Shown here: positions 20,290-27,671 of the stretch, piece by piece
How positions within the stretch are numbered: position 1 is the stretch's first letter
Layout: the number at the start of each line of letters is the position of its first letter
Notes under the pieces: model-generated
Told to the model about the DNA's origin: nothing
Seen by the model: the letters and a program-made list of their open reading frames with translations, nothing else
Databases searched by the model: none
Program-made: the position numbers and the translations under genes
DNA from: Parachitinimonas caeni
Lineage (GTDB): Bacteria > Pseudomonadota > Gammaproteobacteria > Burkholderiales > Chitinimonadaceae
DNA: 64,000 nt
NCBI RefSeq assembly: GCF_030129945.1
Contig: NZ_JARRAF010000001.1
Location: forward strand, 186,001 to 250,000
Direction: 5' to 3'

Positions 20290-22341
20290 TCACTCTGAGG
20301 GTTTGCACCAGTGCCCGATCATGTCGAGCAATTGCTGTTCACTGACCGGCTTGGCCAGATAATCGTTAGCCCCGGCTTGCAGACAACGTTGCCGGTCACT
20401 GGCCATCGCATGCGCTGTCAAGGCAATGATCGGCCCGGTGTACTGGCACTGACGGCGTAGCAAGGCGGTCGCTTCAAACCCATCCATAACCGGCATCGAC
20501 ATATCCATGAGTACGATATCGGCGGGGTACTTTGCCAACAGATCCAGCGCTTCCTTGCCGTCTTGCGCCACTTCAACCTGCATGCCGGCGGCTTCCAGCA
20601 AGCTGCTCAGGGCATAAATGTTGCGAATGTCGTCATCAACCAGCAGAACTTTCCTGGCATTTGAGAGCTTGGTCTGAGCTTGGCGATTGATCTGCCCGGC
20701 ACGGTCTGGCGAAGCCGCTGCTTCGTCGGCTTGTGCCAATGGCGGGGAATGGGGGGTGGAGTCAGTGTCCACCAGCGGTAACCATAAATGGAAGGTGCTG
20801 CCTTGCTCAGGCTGGCTGCTCAAGGTAAGCCTGCCACCCAGAAGTATGGCCAGCTGGCGTGAGATGCTCAGGCCCAGGCCGGTGCCGCCGTGGCGACGGC
20901 TGCTGGAACCATCGGCCTGAACAAAGGCATCGAATATTTTGTCTTGTAGCGCCGCCGGAATGCCGATGCCCGTATCCCGTACCAGAAATGAAATGCCCGC
21001 TTCCTCTGCCGGGCCGCTTTCTGCAGCGATTTCCAGTTCAATATGGCCATGTTCGGTGAACTTGACCGCATTGCTTAGCAGGTTGCGCAGAATTTGCGCC
21101 AGCCGCAGACGATCGGTGTGCAGACTTAGCGGGGCTGCGTGGCTGTAGATAACCCGGAAGCGAATGTCTTTACATTGGCAGAGCGGTTCAAAGTGTGGTT
21201 TCAGTTCGTCTACCAGACCTGACACCGTGACCTGCTCCAGAGATAGCGTCATCTTTCCTGACTCCACCTTGGCCAGATCCAGAATGTCATTGATCAGGTG
21301 CAGAAGATCGGTGGCGGATTGGTGGATGATGTTGGCGTGGCTGACCTGCTTGGTGTTGAGATTGTTCGGCCGGTTCAGGAGCAATTGCTCGCTCAGGATC
21401 AGAATGCTGTTGAGTGGTGTGCGCAGCTCATGCGACATATTGGCCAGAAACTGCGATTTATAACGCGAAGCCGTGGCCAGCTGCTCGGCGTACTCCTGCT
21501 GGGCAGCCTGGGCGGCGCGGTGTGTGCTGATGTCAATAATGGTGGCCTGCACCAGAGCCCCCTCCCCGGTATGAAGGGGCGACAGAGCAACCTCGACAGG
21601 AATGCAAGTGCCATGACGATGGCGGGCGTACAACTCCCTGCCCTTTCCCATGGGTCGGGCTTGCGGGGCCTGCACGTAGTTGCGGCGCTGTTCGGCATGA
21701 TGGGTTCGCAACTCGTCGGGGAGCAGGATCTCGATCGACTGCCCCAGCAACTCGCTGCGCATATATCCAAACAGATCTTCAGACTGTTTGTTGACCAGCT
21801 GGATCAGTCCATGTTCGTCGGTGATGATGATGGCGACTGGCGAAGCCTCAATTGCCATGCGCATGCGCGCTTCTGCATTGCTGCGCTCGGTCAGGTCGAT
21901 CAACGAGACCAGAACCTTTTCTCCTGCCACGCCAGGTAGGGGGCCCAAGCCAACTTCAACCGGCACTTCCCGGCCATCCCGACGCAGCAGGAACAATTCC
22001 CGCCCCGAACCCATACGACGAGTGCGAGGGGCCTGCTGATAACCCGCCCGGAACTGGCCGTGAGCGCTGCGATAGCGTTCCGGTACCAGAGCTTCGACAC
22101 GCAGGCCGGCCAATTCACGCGGCGAATAACCACAAAGACGGGATGCCAGCTCATTGGCAGCCAGAATCATGCCCCGGTTGTTCACCACCAGCAGAGGTGT
22201 TGGCGCGTTGGCCAGCAATAAAGGAAGGCTGACAGATTCCTCCTTCAAGGCATTGCGCATTCGTCGTCGTGTGTAGCGACGCCAATGCGTCAGCGCGGAC
22301 CCAAATGCGCCGTCCGGCAGCGCGATCCATCGGCTCTGCAT
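20290..22341 (-). CDS. Hybrid histidine kinase with two PAS domains and a C-terminal receiver
   Basis: A 683-aa, probably cytosolic kinase; no convincing membrane helix is seen. Two PAS domains (~40-155 and ~160-280) share the PVEVxLxPL pattern. The HisKA box is MSHELRTPLNSIL (~306-318). The ATPase domain has RNLLSNAVKFTEHG, DTGIGIP and GGTGLGLSIS. The receiver (~565-680) has VLLVDDDIRN, VLMDMSMPVMDG and YLAKPV. AGGAGG sits upstream of the chosen ATG. It is the first gene of a two-gene unit with the GGDEF-EAL regulator. Confidence 0.93.
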   Translation of the reverse strand: MQSRWIALPDGAFGSALTHWRRYTRRRMRNALKEESVSLPLLLANAPTPLLVVNNRGMILAANELASRLCGYSPRELAGLRVEALVPERYRSAHGQFRAGYQQAPRTRRMGSGRELFLLRRDGREVPVEVGLGPLPGVAGEKVLVSLIDLTERSNAEARMRMAIEASPVAIIITDEHGLIQLVNKQSEDLFGYMRSELLGQSIEILLPDELRTHHAEQRRNYVQAPQARPMGKGRELYARHRHGTCIPVEVALSPLHTGEGALVQATIIDISTHRAAQAAQQEYAEQLATASRYKSQFLANMSHELRTPLNSILILSEQLLLNRPNNLNTKQVSHANIIHQSATDLLHLINDILDLAKVESGKMTLSLEQVTVSGLVDELKPHFEPLCQCKDIRFRVIYSHAAPLSLHTDRLRLAQILRNLLSNAVKFTEHGHIELEIAAESGPAEEAGISFLVRDTGIGIPAALQDKIFDAFVQADGSSSRRHGGTGLGLSISRQLAILLGGRLTLSSQPEQGSTFHLWLPLVDTDSTPHSPPLAQADEAAASPDRAGQINRQAQTKLSNARKVLLVDDDIRNIYALSSLLEAAGMQVEVAQDGKEALDLLAKYPADIVLMDMSMPVMDGFEATALLRRQCQYTGPIIALTAHAMASDRQRCLQAGANDYLAKPVSEQQLLDMIGHWCKPSE

Positions 22342-22699
22342 GCTGCAAATTCCTCCTGCGCCAGAATTGGGTCTGGCTGACTCTCGACTGACCGGCCCGT
22401 TCTCTGCGCAGTCCGGTTTTGATCGATGTTGAGTGCTATGTCCGTTAAGACTAGATCATCCGAAAAAGCAATTTGGTTTCTTTTCAACAGCTAAGCGCAT
22501 GTCTGGGGCATGGCAGCAAGGCGGATGACGGCAGCGCTGCAGGGGGCGATTGGCTTGTTGGCTTCTTACCACAACCGCGACTTCCATCACCGAATTACTT
22601 GGGTAGGATTTCTTACCTAAGCGATTGATTGTCAATATGAAATTTGAGTTTCCGGTTGTTTGGGACAGGCAGGGTGGCAGCCACCCAAAACAGTTCTTG

Positions 22700-22715
22700 G
22701 AGAACGATCGTTCTC
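22700..22715. promoter_or_regulatory. Perfect palindrome, possible operator
   Basis: GAGAACGATCGTTCTC is a perfect 16-bp inverted repeat of the kind bound by dimeric repressors such as TetR-type proteins. It is 359 nt upstream of the hybrid kinase start and 923 nt before the DnaC-like gene. No candidate regulator gene is in the window; function is inferred only. Confidence 0.35.
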
Positions 22716-23093
22716 ATGCTATCATTGCATTACGTAACAAATGGCTCCCACACTGGGCCAGCAAAACAATAAAGCCACGCCAGAGATGCAGAAATCTCAT
22801 TGCGTTGATAAATAAATAAGCCAGCATGGCTGGCAGAGTATTTTCTTGAAAAGATCGACACAGGTTTGCCTATTTGAATCATGAACTGGCATCCGGGGAC
22901 TTTTTCGCCCTGAATTTTCGGGCCGGTGTCATTGTTATAAAATGCCGGGTAGCTGTTTATATTGGATGGTTGCTCGGTTATATAAAAGCACATACTGGTT
23001 TATACATTAACCGTTTATATTTTTATGTGTATCAGAATATCGCCAAAACAAATAATAATAGTGGCGATATGGGTAAGATAAAACAAATAATAA

Positions 23094-23136
23094 GGGAATC
23101 ATCCGGTCATGGCCGGTAGATTCCCGGTTTTTCTTT
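23094..23136 (+). terminator. Intrinsic terminator in gene-free region
   Basis: GGGAATC and CCGG pair with CCGG and GATTCCC (23094-23125), then GGTTTTTCTTTT follows. No protein gene precedes it on the plus strand, so it may end a small RNA or a leader. Confidence 0.6.
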
Positions 23137-23189
23137 TCATGCGCCAGCCAGCGCTATATGCCGGCTCAAGTCATGCGCCAAGCCAGTGG

Positions 23190-23316
23190 GCACCTCGAAA
23201 AGCCTTGATTTCTAAACGATTCGGAATGTGAAGGCAAAATGCAATGTTGCCCGTAGGTGAGCAAGCCTTTTGCGAGCGATACGGCATCATAGTGAAATCG
23301 AGGTTTTTCGAGGTGC
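23190..23316. repeat. 127-bp element with 23-bp inverted termini (MITE-like or IS remnant)
   Basis: The left arm at 23190-23212 and the right arm at 23294-23316 are inverted copies matching at 21 of 23 positions (they begin GCACCTCGAAAA). The 81 nt between has no gene. No target-site duplication is obvious at the ends. Confidence 0.5.
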
Positions 23317-23637
23317 TCAAAAGTTTCTGGCAGAAACGTCGATGATTCTGATCTGGTGGAGGATTTCATATTGCATTGTCCCACGGAGTATGTGGCTAAC
23401 TGGGCTGCCAATACTCTGGTCTATTTGCCCCATGCCGGGTAAATCGCAGCAGCTTTTCACCGCTCAGAACCTATTAATCGGAAGATAAACCGTTGCCGGC
23501 AAACAAGCTTTTATTAAATAGCCTTTGCGGGTGAGGTTTATCTTTATTCGACCCAAATTAAATCAGCTGGTATCAGATGGGAATCTGCTGGCTGGTGCTG
23601 GGTGGTTATGGCCCTGTTCAGAAGGAGGACTGCTTGA

Positions 23638-24444
23638 ATGGATGCATTGCAATTGGCTAAATCGGGTACTTTGGCGGCCGGGTTAGGAATACCGGCAGGA
23701 TTGCCGGATGAGATGCGGGTTTGTTCCGAACACGGCCGTTATATGGCTCGCCATTTAATACGAAAAATCTGGACGGATTGCCCTCTATGCAGCGCTCGGA
23801 AAAAGGCTGCCAGAATTCACGAAGAGCGGCTGCAGCAGCAGCGTGATGCAGAGCGCCAATGGCAGCTGGTTTTCCGTCAGGCCAATATTCCCCATCGTTT
23901 TGCCGATCGACACCTTGATCACTTCATTGCCCACAGCCCGGAACAACAACTGGTCAAGTGCTTTGCCGAGCAATTTGCCGCACAGTTTTCCGATCCGGAA
24001 ATGGGGCGCAGCGCCATTTTCAGTGGTGGTTTCGGCACCGGCAAAACCCATCTGGCCGTGGGGGTTGCGTTGCAAATCATGCAGGACTATGCCAAAACCG
24101 CGCTCTACCAGACGGTGCGGCAGATGGTCCGGCGGGTGCGGGATACCTGGCACCCGGATGCCGTCGAAACAGAAACGGCGGCCATGCTGGCTTTGCTCAA
24201 GCCTGATCTGCTGATCATCGACGAGCTGGGGTTGGCAGAGGCCAGCCACCTTGAACGTGCAATCCTTTTCGATGTCCTGCACGAGCGCTATGCACAGCGT
24301 CGCTCGGTCTTGTTGCTGACGCATCTTCACCAGGAGGCCTGTCGTGATTATCTGGGTGAACGCACATTTGATCGTTTGCGAGAAGACGGCGGCCAGTTTG
24401 TGGCCTTTATCGGGTCCAGCTATCGCGGCAACGTCGCGGCCTGA
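23638..24444 (+). CDS. Phage DnaC-like helicase-loader ATPase
   Basis: A 268-aa AAA+ protein of the DnaC/IstB-like group found in many phage replication modules. A Cys-containing N-terminal part (CSEHG ... CPLC, ~30-52) could bind zinc. The ATPase core has Walker A SGGFGTGKTHLA (~126-137) and Walker B LLIIDELG (~193-200). It has a strong AAGGAGG ribosome-binding site. In lambdoid phages such a gene sits upstream of the late regulator Q, as here. No accompanying helicase or origin-binding gene is visible, so its present role is uncertain; a chromosomal DnaC function cannot be excluded. Confidence 0.8.
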   Translation: MDALQLAKSGTLAAGLGIPAGLPDEMRVCSEHGRYMARHLIRKIWTDCPLCSARKKAARIHEERLQQQRDAERQWQLVFRQANIPHRFADRHLDHFIAHSPEQQLVKCFAEQFAAQFSDPEMGRSAIFSGGFGTGKTHLAVGVALQIMQDYAKTALYQTVRQMVRRVRDTWHPDAVETETAAMLALLKPDLLIIDELGLAEASHLERAILFDVLHERYAQRRSVLLLTHLHQEACRDYLGERTFDRLREDGGQFVAFIGSSYRGNVAA

Positions 24445-24756
24445 GGCTTTCTGATTTTCTTTGATCTCTTTTTGATAAAGCGGGCGATACCGGGTTTTTC
24501 CATCGAACCACGGTATCGATAAGCGCTTGCCAGTCTGTTTCTACACGTTCGTTCAACTCGAACGCCTTTCGATGGAGCTGGCCGGGAGTTGCCAGTACAC
24601 CGCAATGTGAAACCCTGAGCCAGCAGGGATCCATAGCCTGATTGGTGACTCTCCACACGTTGGCGGTGGCTGACCCTGCCTGACTCTGCTCGGGCGGAAG
24701 CTCCTCTGCATGCCTATCACTGCAGAGGGCTATACCAAGAGAAAGGAATTCTGACG
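24445..24756. other. Non-coding stretch between DnaC-like and Q-like genes
   Basis: 312 nt with stops in all plus-strand frames. Two inverted repeats are visible: CGATACCG/CGGTATCG at about 24485-24519 and CTCTGCA/TGCAGAG at about 24708-24731. No known RNA recognised. Confidence 0.5.
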
Positions 24757-25194
24757 ATGAATCTTTCCGACCAATCCCAACTGACTTCCTCAACTGAATT
24801 GCCGGCAGAACTTGAAATGATGATGCGGCAATGGGCCAACTGGCTACGCGAGAGCCGTAGCCGTGGCAGCAAAGACTCGATCGGGCGCTATGCCCGCAAC
24901 CTGCGTTGTTTCGACTGCTATGAACTGCCCAACCCCTGCCAGGCTTGCCTGGCCAGCGCCAAGCCCAAAATTGCGTCGGCGCGGGTGGTCGATCCGTATC
25001 AAGTGGAAGTTGCCTTACAGAGCCTGCCTGAAGAACGTCGCCGTTTTCTGCGCGACTGGTATGCCTTCAACAAGCCGGAAGGTTTGTTACGGCGCGTCTA
25101 CGCCTTGGGGCGGCTGGAGCTGACCAGTTTTCGTCAGCGTAGCGTGTGGATGTTGGCCAATGTGCTGCGCGAACGAGGCGCACTGAAGATTTGA
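24757..25194 (+). CDS. Phage late regulator, antitermination protein Q-like (putative)
   Basis: A 145-aa protein. A zinc-knuckle-like CxxC-x6-CxxC (residues ~50-63, CFDC ... CQAC) follows a basic helix, and the C-terminal half is a leucine- and arginine-rich helical region (LRDWYAFNKPEGLLRRVY). Lambda-type Q antiterminators also carry a Cys4 zinc site. I do not recognise close sequence identity to a named Q, so the call rests on size, the zinc motif and position: it is the last gene before a strong promoter and a run of terminators that precede all tail and lysis genes. A DNA-binding activator of the late genes is the alternative. Confidence 0.5.
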   Translation: MNLSDQSQLTSSTELPAELEMMMRQWANWLRESRSRGSKDSIGRYARNLRCFDCYELPNPCQACLASAKPKIASARVVDPYQVEVALQSLPEERRRFLRDWYAFNKPEGLLRRVYALGRLELTSFRQRSVWMLANVLRERGALKI

Positions 25195-25254
25195 GTGTGC
25201 ATGGCTATAAATTTCACAAAAATTAAAATTATTGGAATTTTATTCTTTTGTTTG

Positions 25255-25282
25255 TTGACTTGTTGGAGGTTTGGCGTATAAT
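25255..25282 (+). promoter_or_regulatory. Sigma-70 promoter, candidate late promoter
   Basis: TTGACT, 16-nt spacer, TATAAT: a near-consensus promoter 60 nt after the Q-like stop. Transcription would start near 25289 and meet T1 about 65-100 nt later, much like lambda pR' and tR'. Confidence 0.75.
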
Positions 25283-25352
25283 TCACTTCAGCAACGCAAC
25301 TTCCGGTTTATACCGTGTTCCCTCTGCCCTGGTGGCAGGGGGAGTTGCGTCC

Positions 25353-25388
25353 AAAAAGCCCGCTCAGCTCACCCTGGCGGGCTTTTTG
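25353..25388 (+). terminator. Intrinsic terminator T1 in late leader
   Basis: AAAAAGCCCGC and GCGGGCTTTTT arms around a 13-nt loop, just downstream of the candidate late promoter. Confidence 0.8.
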
Positions 25389-25532
25389 CATTTGGGTTGC
25401 TACCCAGCACCAGCGATCTGGCCCGCTCTTGTCTACACCGGTGCGACCGGTGACGCACGTACCCAGTCTGCGCTGATCGGGACTGCCCAAGCCCACCCGT
25501 CGCAGGCCATACCAGCCTGACTGACACTTCCA

Positions 25533-25556
25533 CAGCCCGCTTATGCGGGCTTTTTT
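25533..25556 (+). terminator. Intrinsic terminator T2 before tail-tube gene
   Basis: AGCCCGC, TTAT loop, GCGGGCT, then a T run. It lies 74 nt before the tail-tube start, so late expression requires read-through. Confidence 0.85.
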
Positions 25557-25629
25557 ATTGGCAATTTCCGTCGCCTTCCATTGGGCGGGCTGTCGGAAGT
25601 ATCGCCCTGCCCTTTCGAAAGGAAACCCC

Positions 25630-26784
25630 ATGGCTGTACAAACCACCGTGGCAACCATTGTTGCCTACAAACAGGAGTCGCCCGCCGGCACCATCGCCAG
25701 CAATGCCGGTGCGCAGACGCTACGCCGCATCAAGTCGGACGTTGCGCTGTCGATTGACCAGATCACTTCCAGCGAAATTCGCCCGGATTACCAGCGCGGT
25801 GAAGCCCGCAACGGCATGCGCAAAGTTGGCGGGCCCATTTCGGGCGAACTCTCGCCCAAAACCTACGCCGACTTCATCGCCGCTTCGCTGCGTCGTGACT
25901 TCAGCGCCGTGACTACCGTCACCGGGGCCAGCGTCACTGCCAGCGCCACCGCGCCCCAGTTTGTGCGGGCTGCCGGCTCCTGGCTGACCGACGGCATCCG
26001 CATCGGCATGCTGATCAAGCCCTCGGCTGGCGCCAATGCCGGCAAGCTGTTCACCGTGATTGCCGTTACCGCCACCGGTCTCACCGTAGCGGAAGCCGTT
26101 GCACCGCACGCGGCGACCACGCTCGATATCGCCGTACCCGGCAAGGTGACCTACGTACCGCAAACCGGTCATCAGGCCAAGAGCTTCACCATCGAGCACT
26201 GGCACTCCGCCGTGGCCGTTTCGCACCGCTTTGTTGGCTGCCGCGTCAACAACATCAAGGTCGACTGCAAACCCAATGCCAACGCCAACATCAATATCGA
26301 CCTGCTCGGCATGGATAGACAGGCGGGCACTGCTCAATATTTCAGCAGCCCGGCTGCGGCTACCACAACAGGTGCCGTCGCGAGCCCTAGCGGCGTTCTG
26401 TGCGTCAACGGCGTCGCGCAAGCCATCATCACCGGCTTCTCGGTGGAAATTGATGGCGGCATGACGACCGGGGCCGTCGTCGGCTCCAACATCACCCCCG
26501 ATGTCTTCGTCGGCCCTGTGACCGTCAAAGGCCAGATTTCGGCCTACTTCACTGGCGGCGCCCTCGACGACATCATGACCGGCGAAGTTCCGGTCTCGCT
26601 GGTGTTGAAGCTCGACGACGGCCAGGGCAACGCGATTGCCATGACCGTACCCCGCGCCAAACTCACTGGCGGCTCGCTGTCTGGTGACAACGAAATCATC
26701 CAGCAATTCGATTTCTCGGCCGCACCGGTACCGATGGGCGGCGCAGAGCAAACGTCGTTCTTCATCCACGACACCGCAGCCTAA
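25630..26784 (+). CDS. Phage major tail tube protein
   Basis: A 384-aa structural protein resembling siphophage tail-tube subunits. The N terminus has SDVALSIDQITSSEIRPDYQ, and GGPISGELSPKTYADFI follows (~63-79). The middle has a beta-rich segment (VTASATAPQFVRAAGSWLTDG ...) like an added Ig-like insert, and the C-terminal half returns to the tube fold (NINIDLLGMD ... LSGDNEIIQQFDFSAA). No sheath gene is present, so the tail is non-contractile. The ATG at 25630 follows GAAAGGAAA. It lies between terminators T2 and T3. Confidence 0.85.
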   Translation: MAVQTTVATIVAYKQESPAGTIASNAGAQTLRRIKSDVALSIDQITSSEIRPDYQRGEARNGMRKVGGPISGELSPKTYADFIAASLRRDFSAVTTVTGASVTASATAPQFVRAAGSWLTDGIRIGMLIKPSAGANAGKLFTVIAVTATGLTVAEAVAPHAATTLDIAVPGKVTYVPQTGHQAKSFTIEHWHSAVAVSHRFVGCRVNNIKVDCKPNANANINIDLLGMDRQAGTAQYFSSPAAATTTGAVASPSGVLCVNGVAQAIITGFSVEIDGGMTTGAVVGSNITPDVFVGPVTVKGQISAYFTGGALDDIMTGEVPVSLVLKLDDGQGNAIAMTVPRAKLTGGSLSGDNEIIQQFDFSAAPVPMGGAEQTSFFIHDTAA

Positions 26785-26805
26785 GCACCACCAATACCCA
26801 GCACC

Positions 26806-26829
26806 AGCCCGCCTTGAGCGGGCTTTTTG
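26806..26829 (+). terminator. Intrinsic terminator T3 after tail-tube gene
   Basis: AGCCCGC, CTTGA loop, GCGGGCT, then a T run. It may limit expression of downstream genes relative to the abundant tube subunit. Confidence 0.85.
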
Positions 26830-26859
26830 TTTTCTGCACTTACTTGAAAGGCAAACCCC

Positions 26860-27321
26860 ATGAAGCTGACTCAACTCGACACCATCTCCGCTTGCGAAAA
26901 AGGCATGTCCGTCACCATTCGTGATGCAGACGGCGTGGAAACCGACATTCGCGTCCATATCGTTGGTGTCGATTCGGCCATCTATCGCGACGAATCACGC
27001 CGCATCGACGCACGCAAACAACTGGCGACCAAGCGTGGCAAGGAACTGGACGGCGACGATCTGGAAGAAGCCTATATCGGCTTGCTGGCGGCCTGTACCA
27101 CGGGCTGGGACAAACTCGAAGCCGACGCCACCCTGGCGGCAGATCTGGGCGGTGAACTCGACGGCGAACAACTCAAGTTCAGCCGCGAAGTCGCCCGTGC
27201 CCTGTATCGCCGCTTCCCGCTGATTAAAGGTCAGGTTTTTGCTGCCTTGCTTGATCGGGCTGCCTTCCTGGGAAACGCCAGCGAGCCCTCTTCGACTTCG
27301 TCAAAGCCGAAGCGTGGCTAA
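26860..27321 (+). CDS. Tail assembly chaperone, short (gpG-like) form
   Basis: A 153-aa protein between the tail-tube and tape-measure genes, which is the position of lambda gene G. It is helical and acidic, with no catalytic motif. Near the 3' end, the heptamer G GGA AAC (27270-27276) is in the correct phase for -1 slippage, so a fraction of ribosomes should produce an extended product with the overlapping frame. By analogy, the chaperone coats the tape measure and recruits tube subunits. AAAGG precedes the ATG. Sequence similarity to named chaperones is not obvious to me; the call rests on position and frameshift. Confidence 0.8.
   Translation: MKLTQLDTISACEKGMSVTIRDADGVETDIRVHIVGVDSAIYRDESRRIDARKQLATKRGKELDGDDLEEAYIGLLAACTTGWDKLEADATLAADLGGELDGEQLKFSREVARALYRRFPLIKGQVFAALLDRAAFLGNASEPSSTSSKPKRG
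27270..27276 (+). promoter_or_regulatory. Programmed -1 ribosomal frameshift site
   Basis: GGGAAAC fits the X XXY YYZ slippery rule exactly in the zero frame (GGA and AAC are codons 138-139 of the upstream gene). The -1 frame is then open for 131 codons. Lambda uses the related GGGAAAG at the same place. Confidence 0.85.
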
Positions 27322-27671
27322 GTCAGGCGCTTGAAGGCGGTGGCACGCGGGCCGAGCACTTGGCCCGCGTCGCCGCCATAACAGGCGAGGCGCCGCCCGA
27401 GCTGGCCGACGCCGCAGATTGTCCGGATGAGTATCTCGAACTGTGGCTGTGGTGGCAGGAACTTGCCACCAGCCGCGGCGGCAACGGCTTCGGCCCCAAT
27501 CCGCTCACCTACTCTGAAATCGCTGCCTGGGCCGCCCTGACCCACCGAGCACCGACCCCGGCCGAAACGGCGCTGCTGACCCATATCGATGCGGTGTTTC
27601 TGTCTGTTCACCTGAAATCACCGAAGGAAACCGATCATGGCAAACCTGACGCAGATAGCCGTCGTCACTAA
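27276..27671 (+). CDS. Tail assembly chaperone extension (T-like), expressed by -1 frameshift
   Basis: This frame has no good start of its own: only a weak internal TTG is near 27360 and no ribosome-binding site is evident. Entered from the slippery site it adds 131 residues, giving a fusion of about 270 aa, close to lambda gpGT (279 aa). The extension contains FDFVKAEAWLSQAL at its start and GFGPNPLTYSEIAAWAAL (~70-87), a pattern common in phage tail assembly chaperones. It overlaps the tape-measure start by 35 nt, as expected for lambda-like tail operons. Confidence 0.82.
   Translation, partial: RQRALFDFVKAEAWLSQALEGGGTRAEHLARVAAITGEAPPELADAADCPDEYLELWLWWQELATSRGGNGFGPNPLTYSEIAAWAALTHRAPTPAETALLTHIDAVFLSVHLKSPKETDHGKPDADSRRH

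Larger units (their letters stand above)
22342..23637. other. Gene-free region (1.3 kb) left of the phage-derived island
   Basis: No open frame here looks like a real protein. The region contains a perfect 16-bp palindrome at 22700-22715, a small GCCAGC hairpin at 22822-22836, a strongly AT-rich stretch (~22930-23100), an intrinsic terminator at 23094-23136 and a MITE-like inverted repeat at 23190-23316. AAGGAGG just before 23638 is the ribosome-binding site of the DnaC-like gene. Confidence 0.6.
25195..25629. other. Late-control region: promoter, leader hairpins and terminators
   Basis: 435 nt without a convincing gene. In order: an AT-rich tract, a promoter (25255-25282), a GC hairpin (about 25319-25341), terminator T1 (25353-25388), ~145 nt of unassigned sequence, terminator T2 (25533-25556), then the ribosome-binding site of the tail-tube gene. 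In an intact phage the terminase, portal and capsid genes would lie here. Confidence 0.65.

Noticed and set aside
23166-23411. An 81-codon leftward open frame over the inverted-repeat element
   Set aside because: It is generated by the two repeat arms and their loop, has no family features and no ribosome-binding site.
25248-25520. A 90-codon open frame in the late-control region
   Set aside because: It begins inside the promoter, runs through the T1 terminator hairpin, has no ribosome-binding site and resembles nothing known.
25720-26958. A 412-codon leftward open frame opposite the tail-tube gene
   Set aside because: It is an antisense shadow of a GC-rich gene, with Gly/Ala/Asp-rich low-complexity content; the plus-strand product is clearly the real protein.
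26860-27671. Treating the 3' frame as a sequencing error or broken gene
   Set aside because: The exact slippery heptamer in phase and the lambda-like sizes make programmed frameshifting the better explanation.
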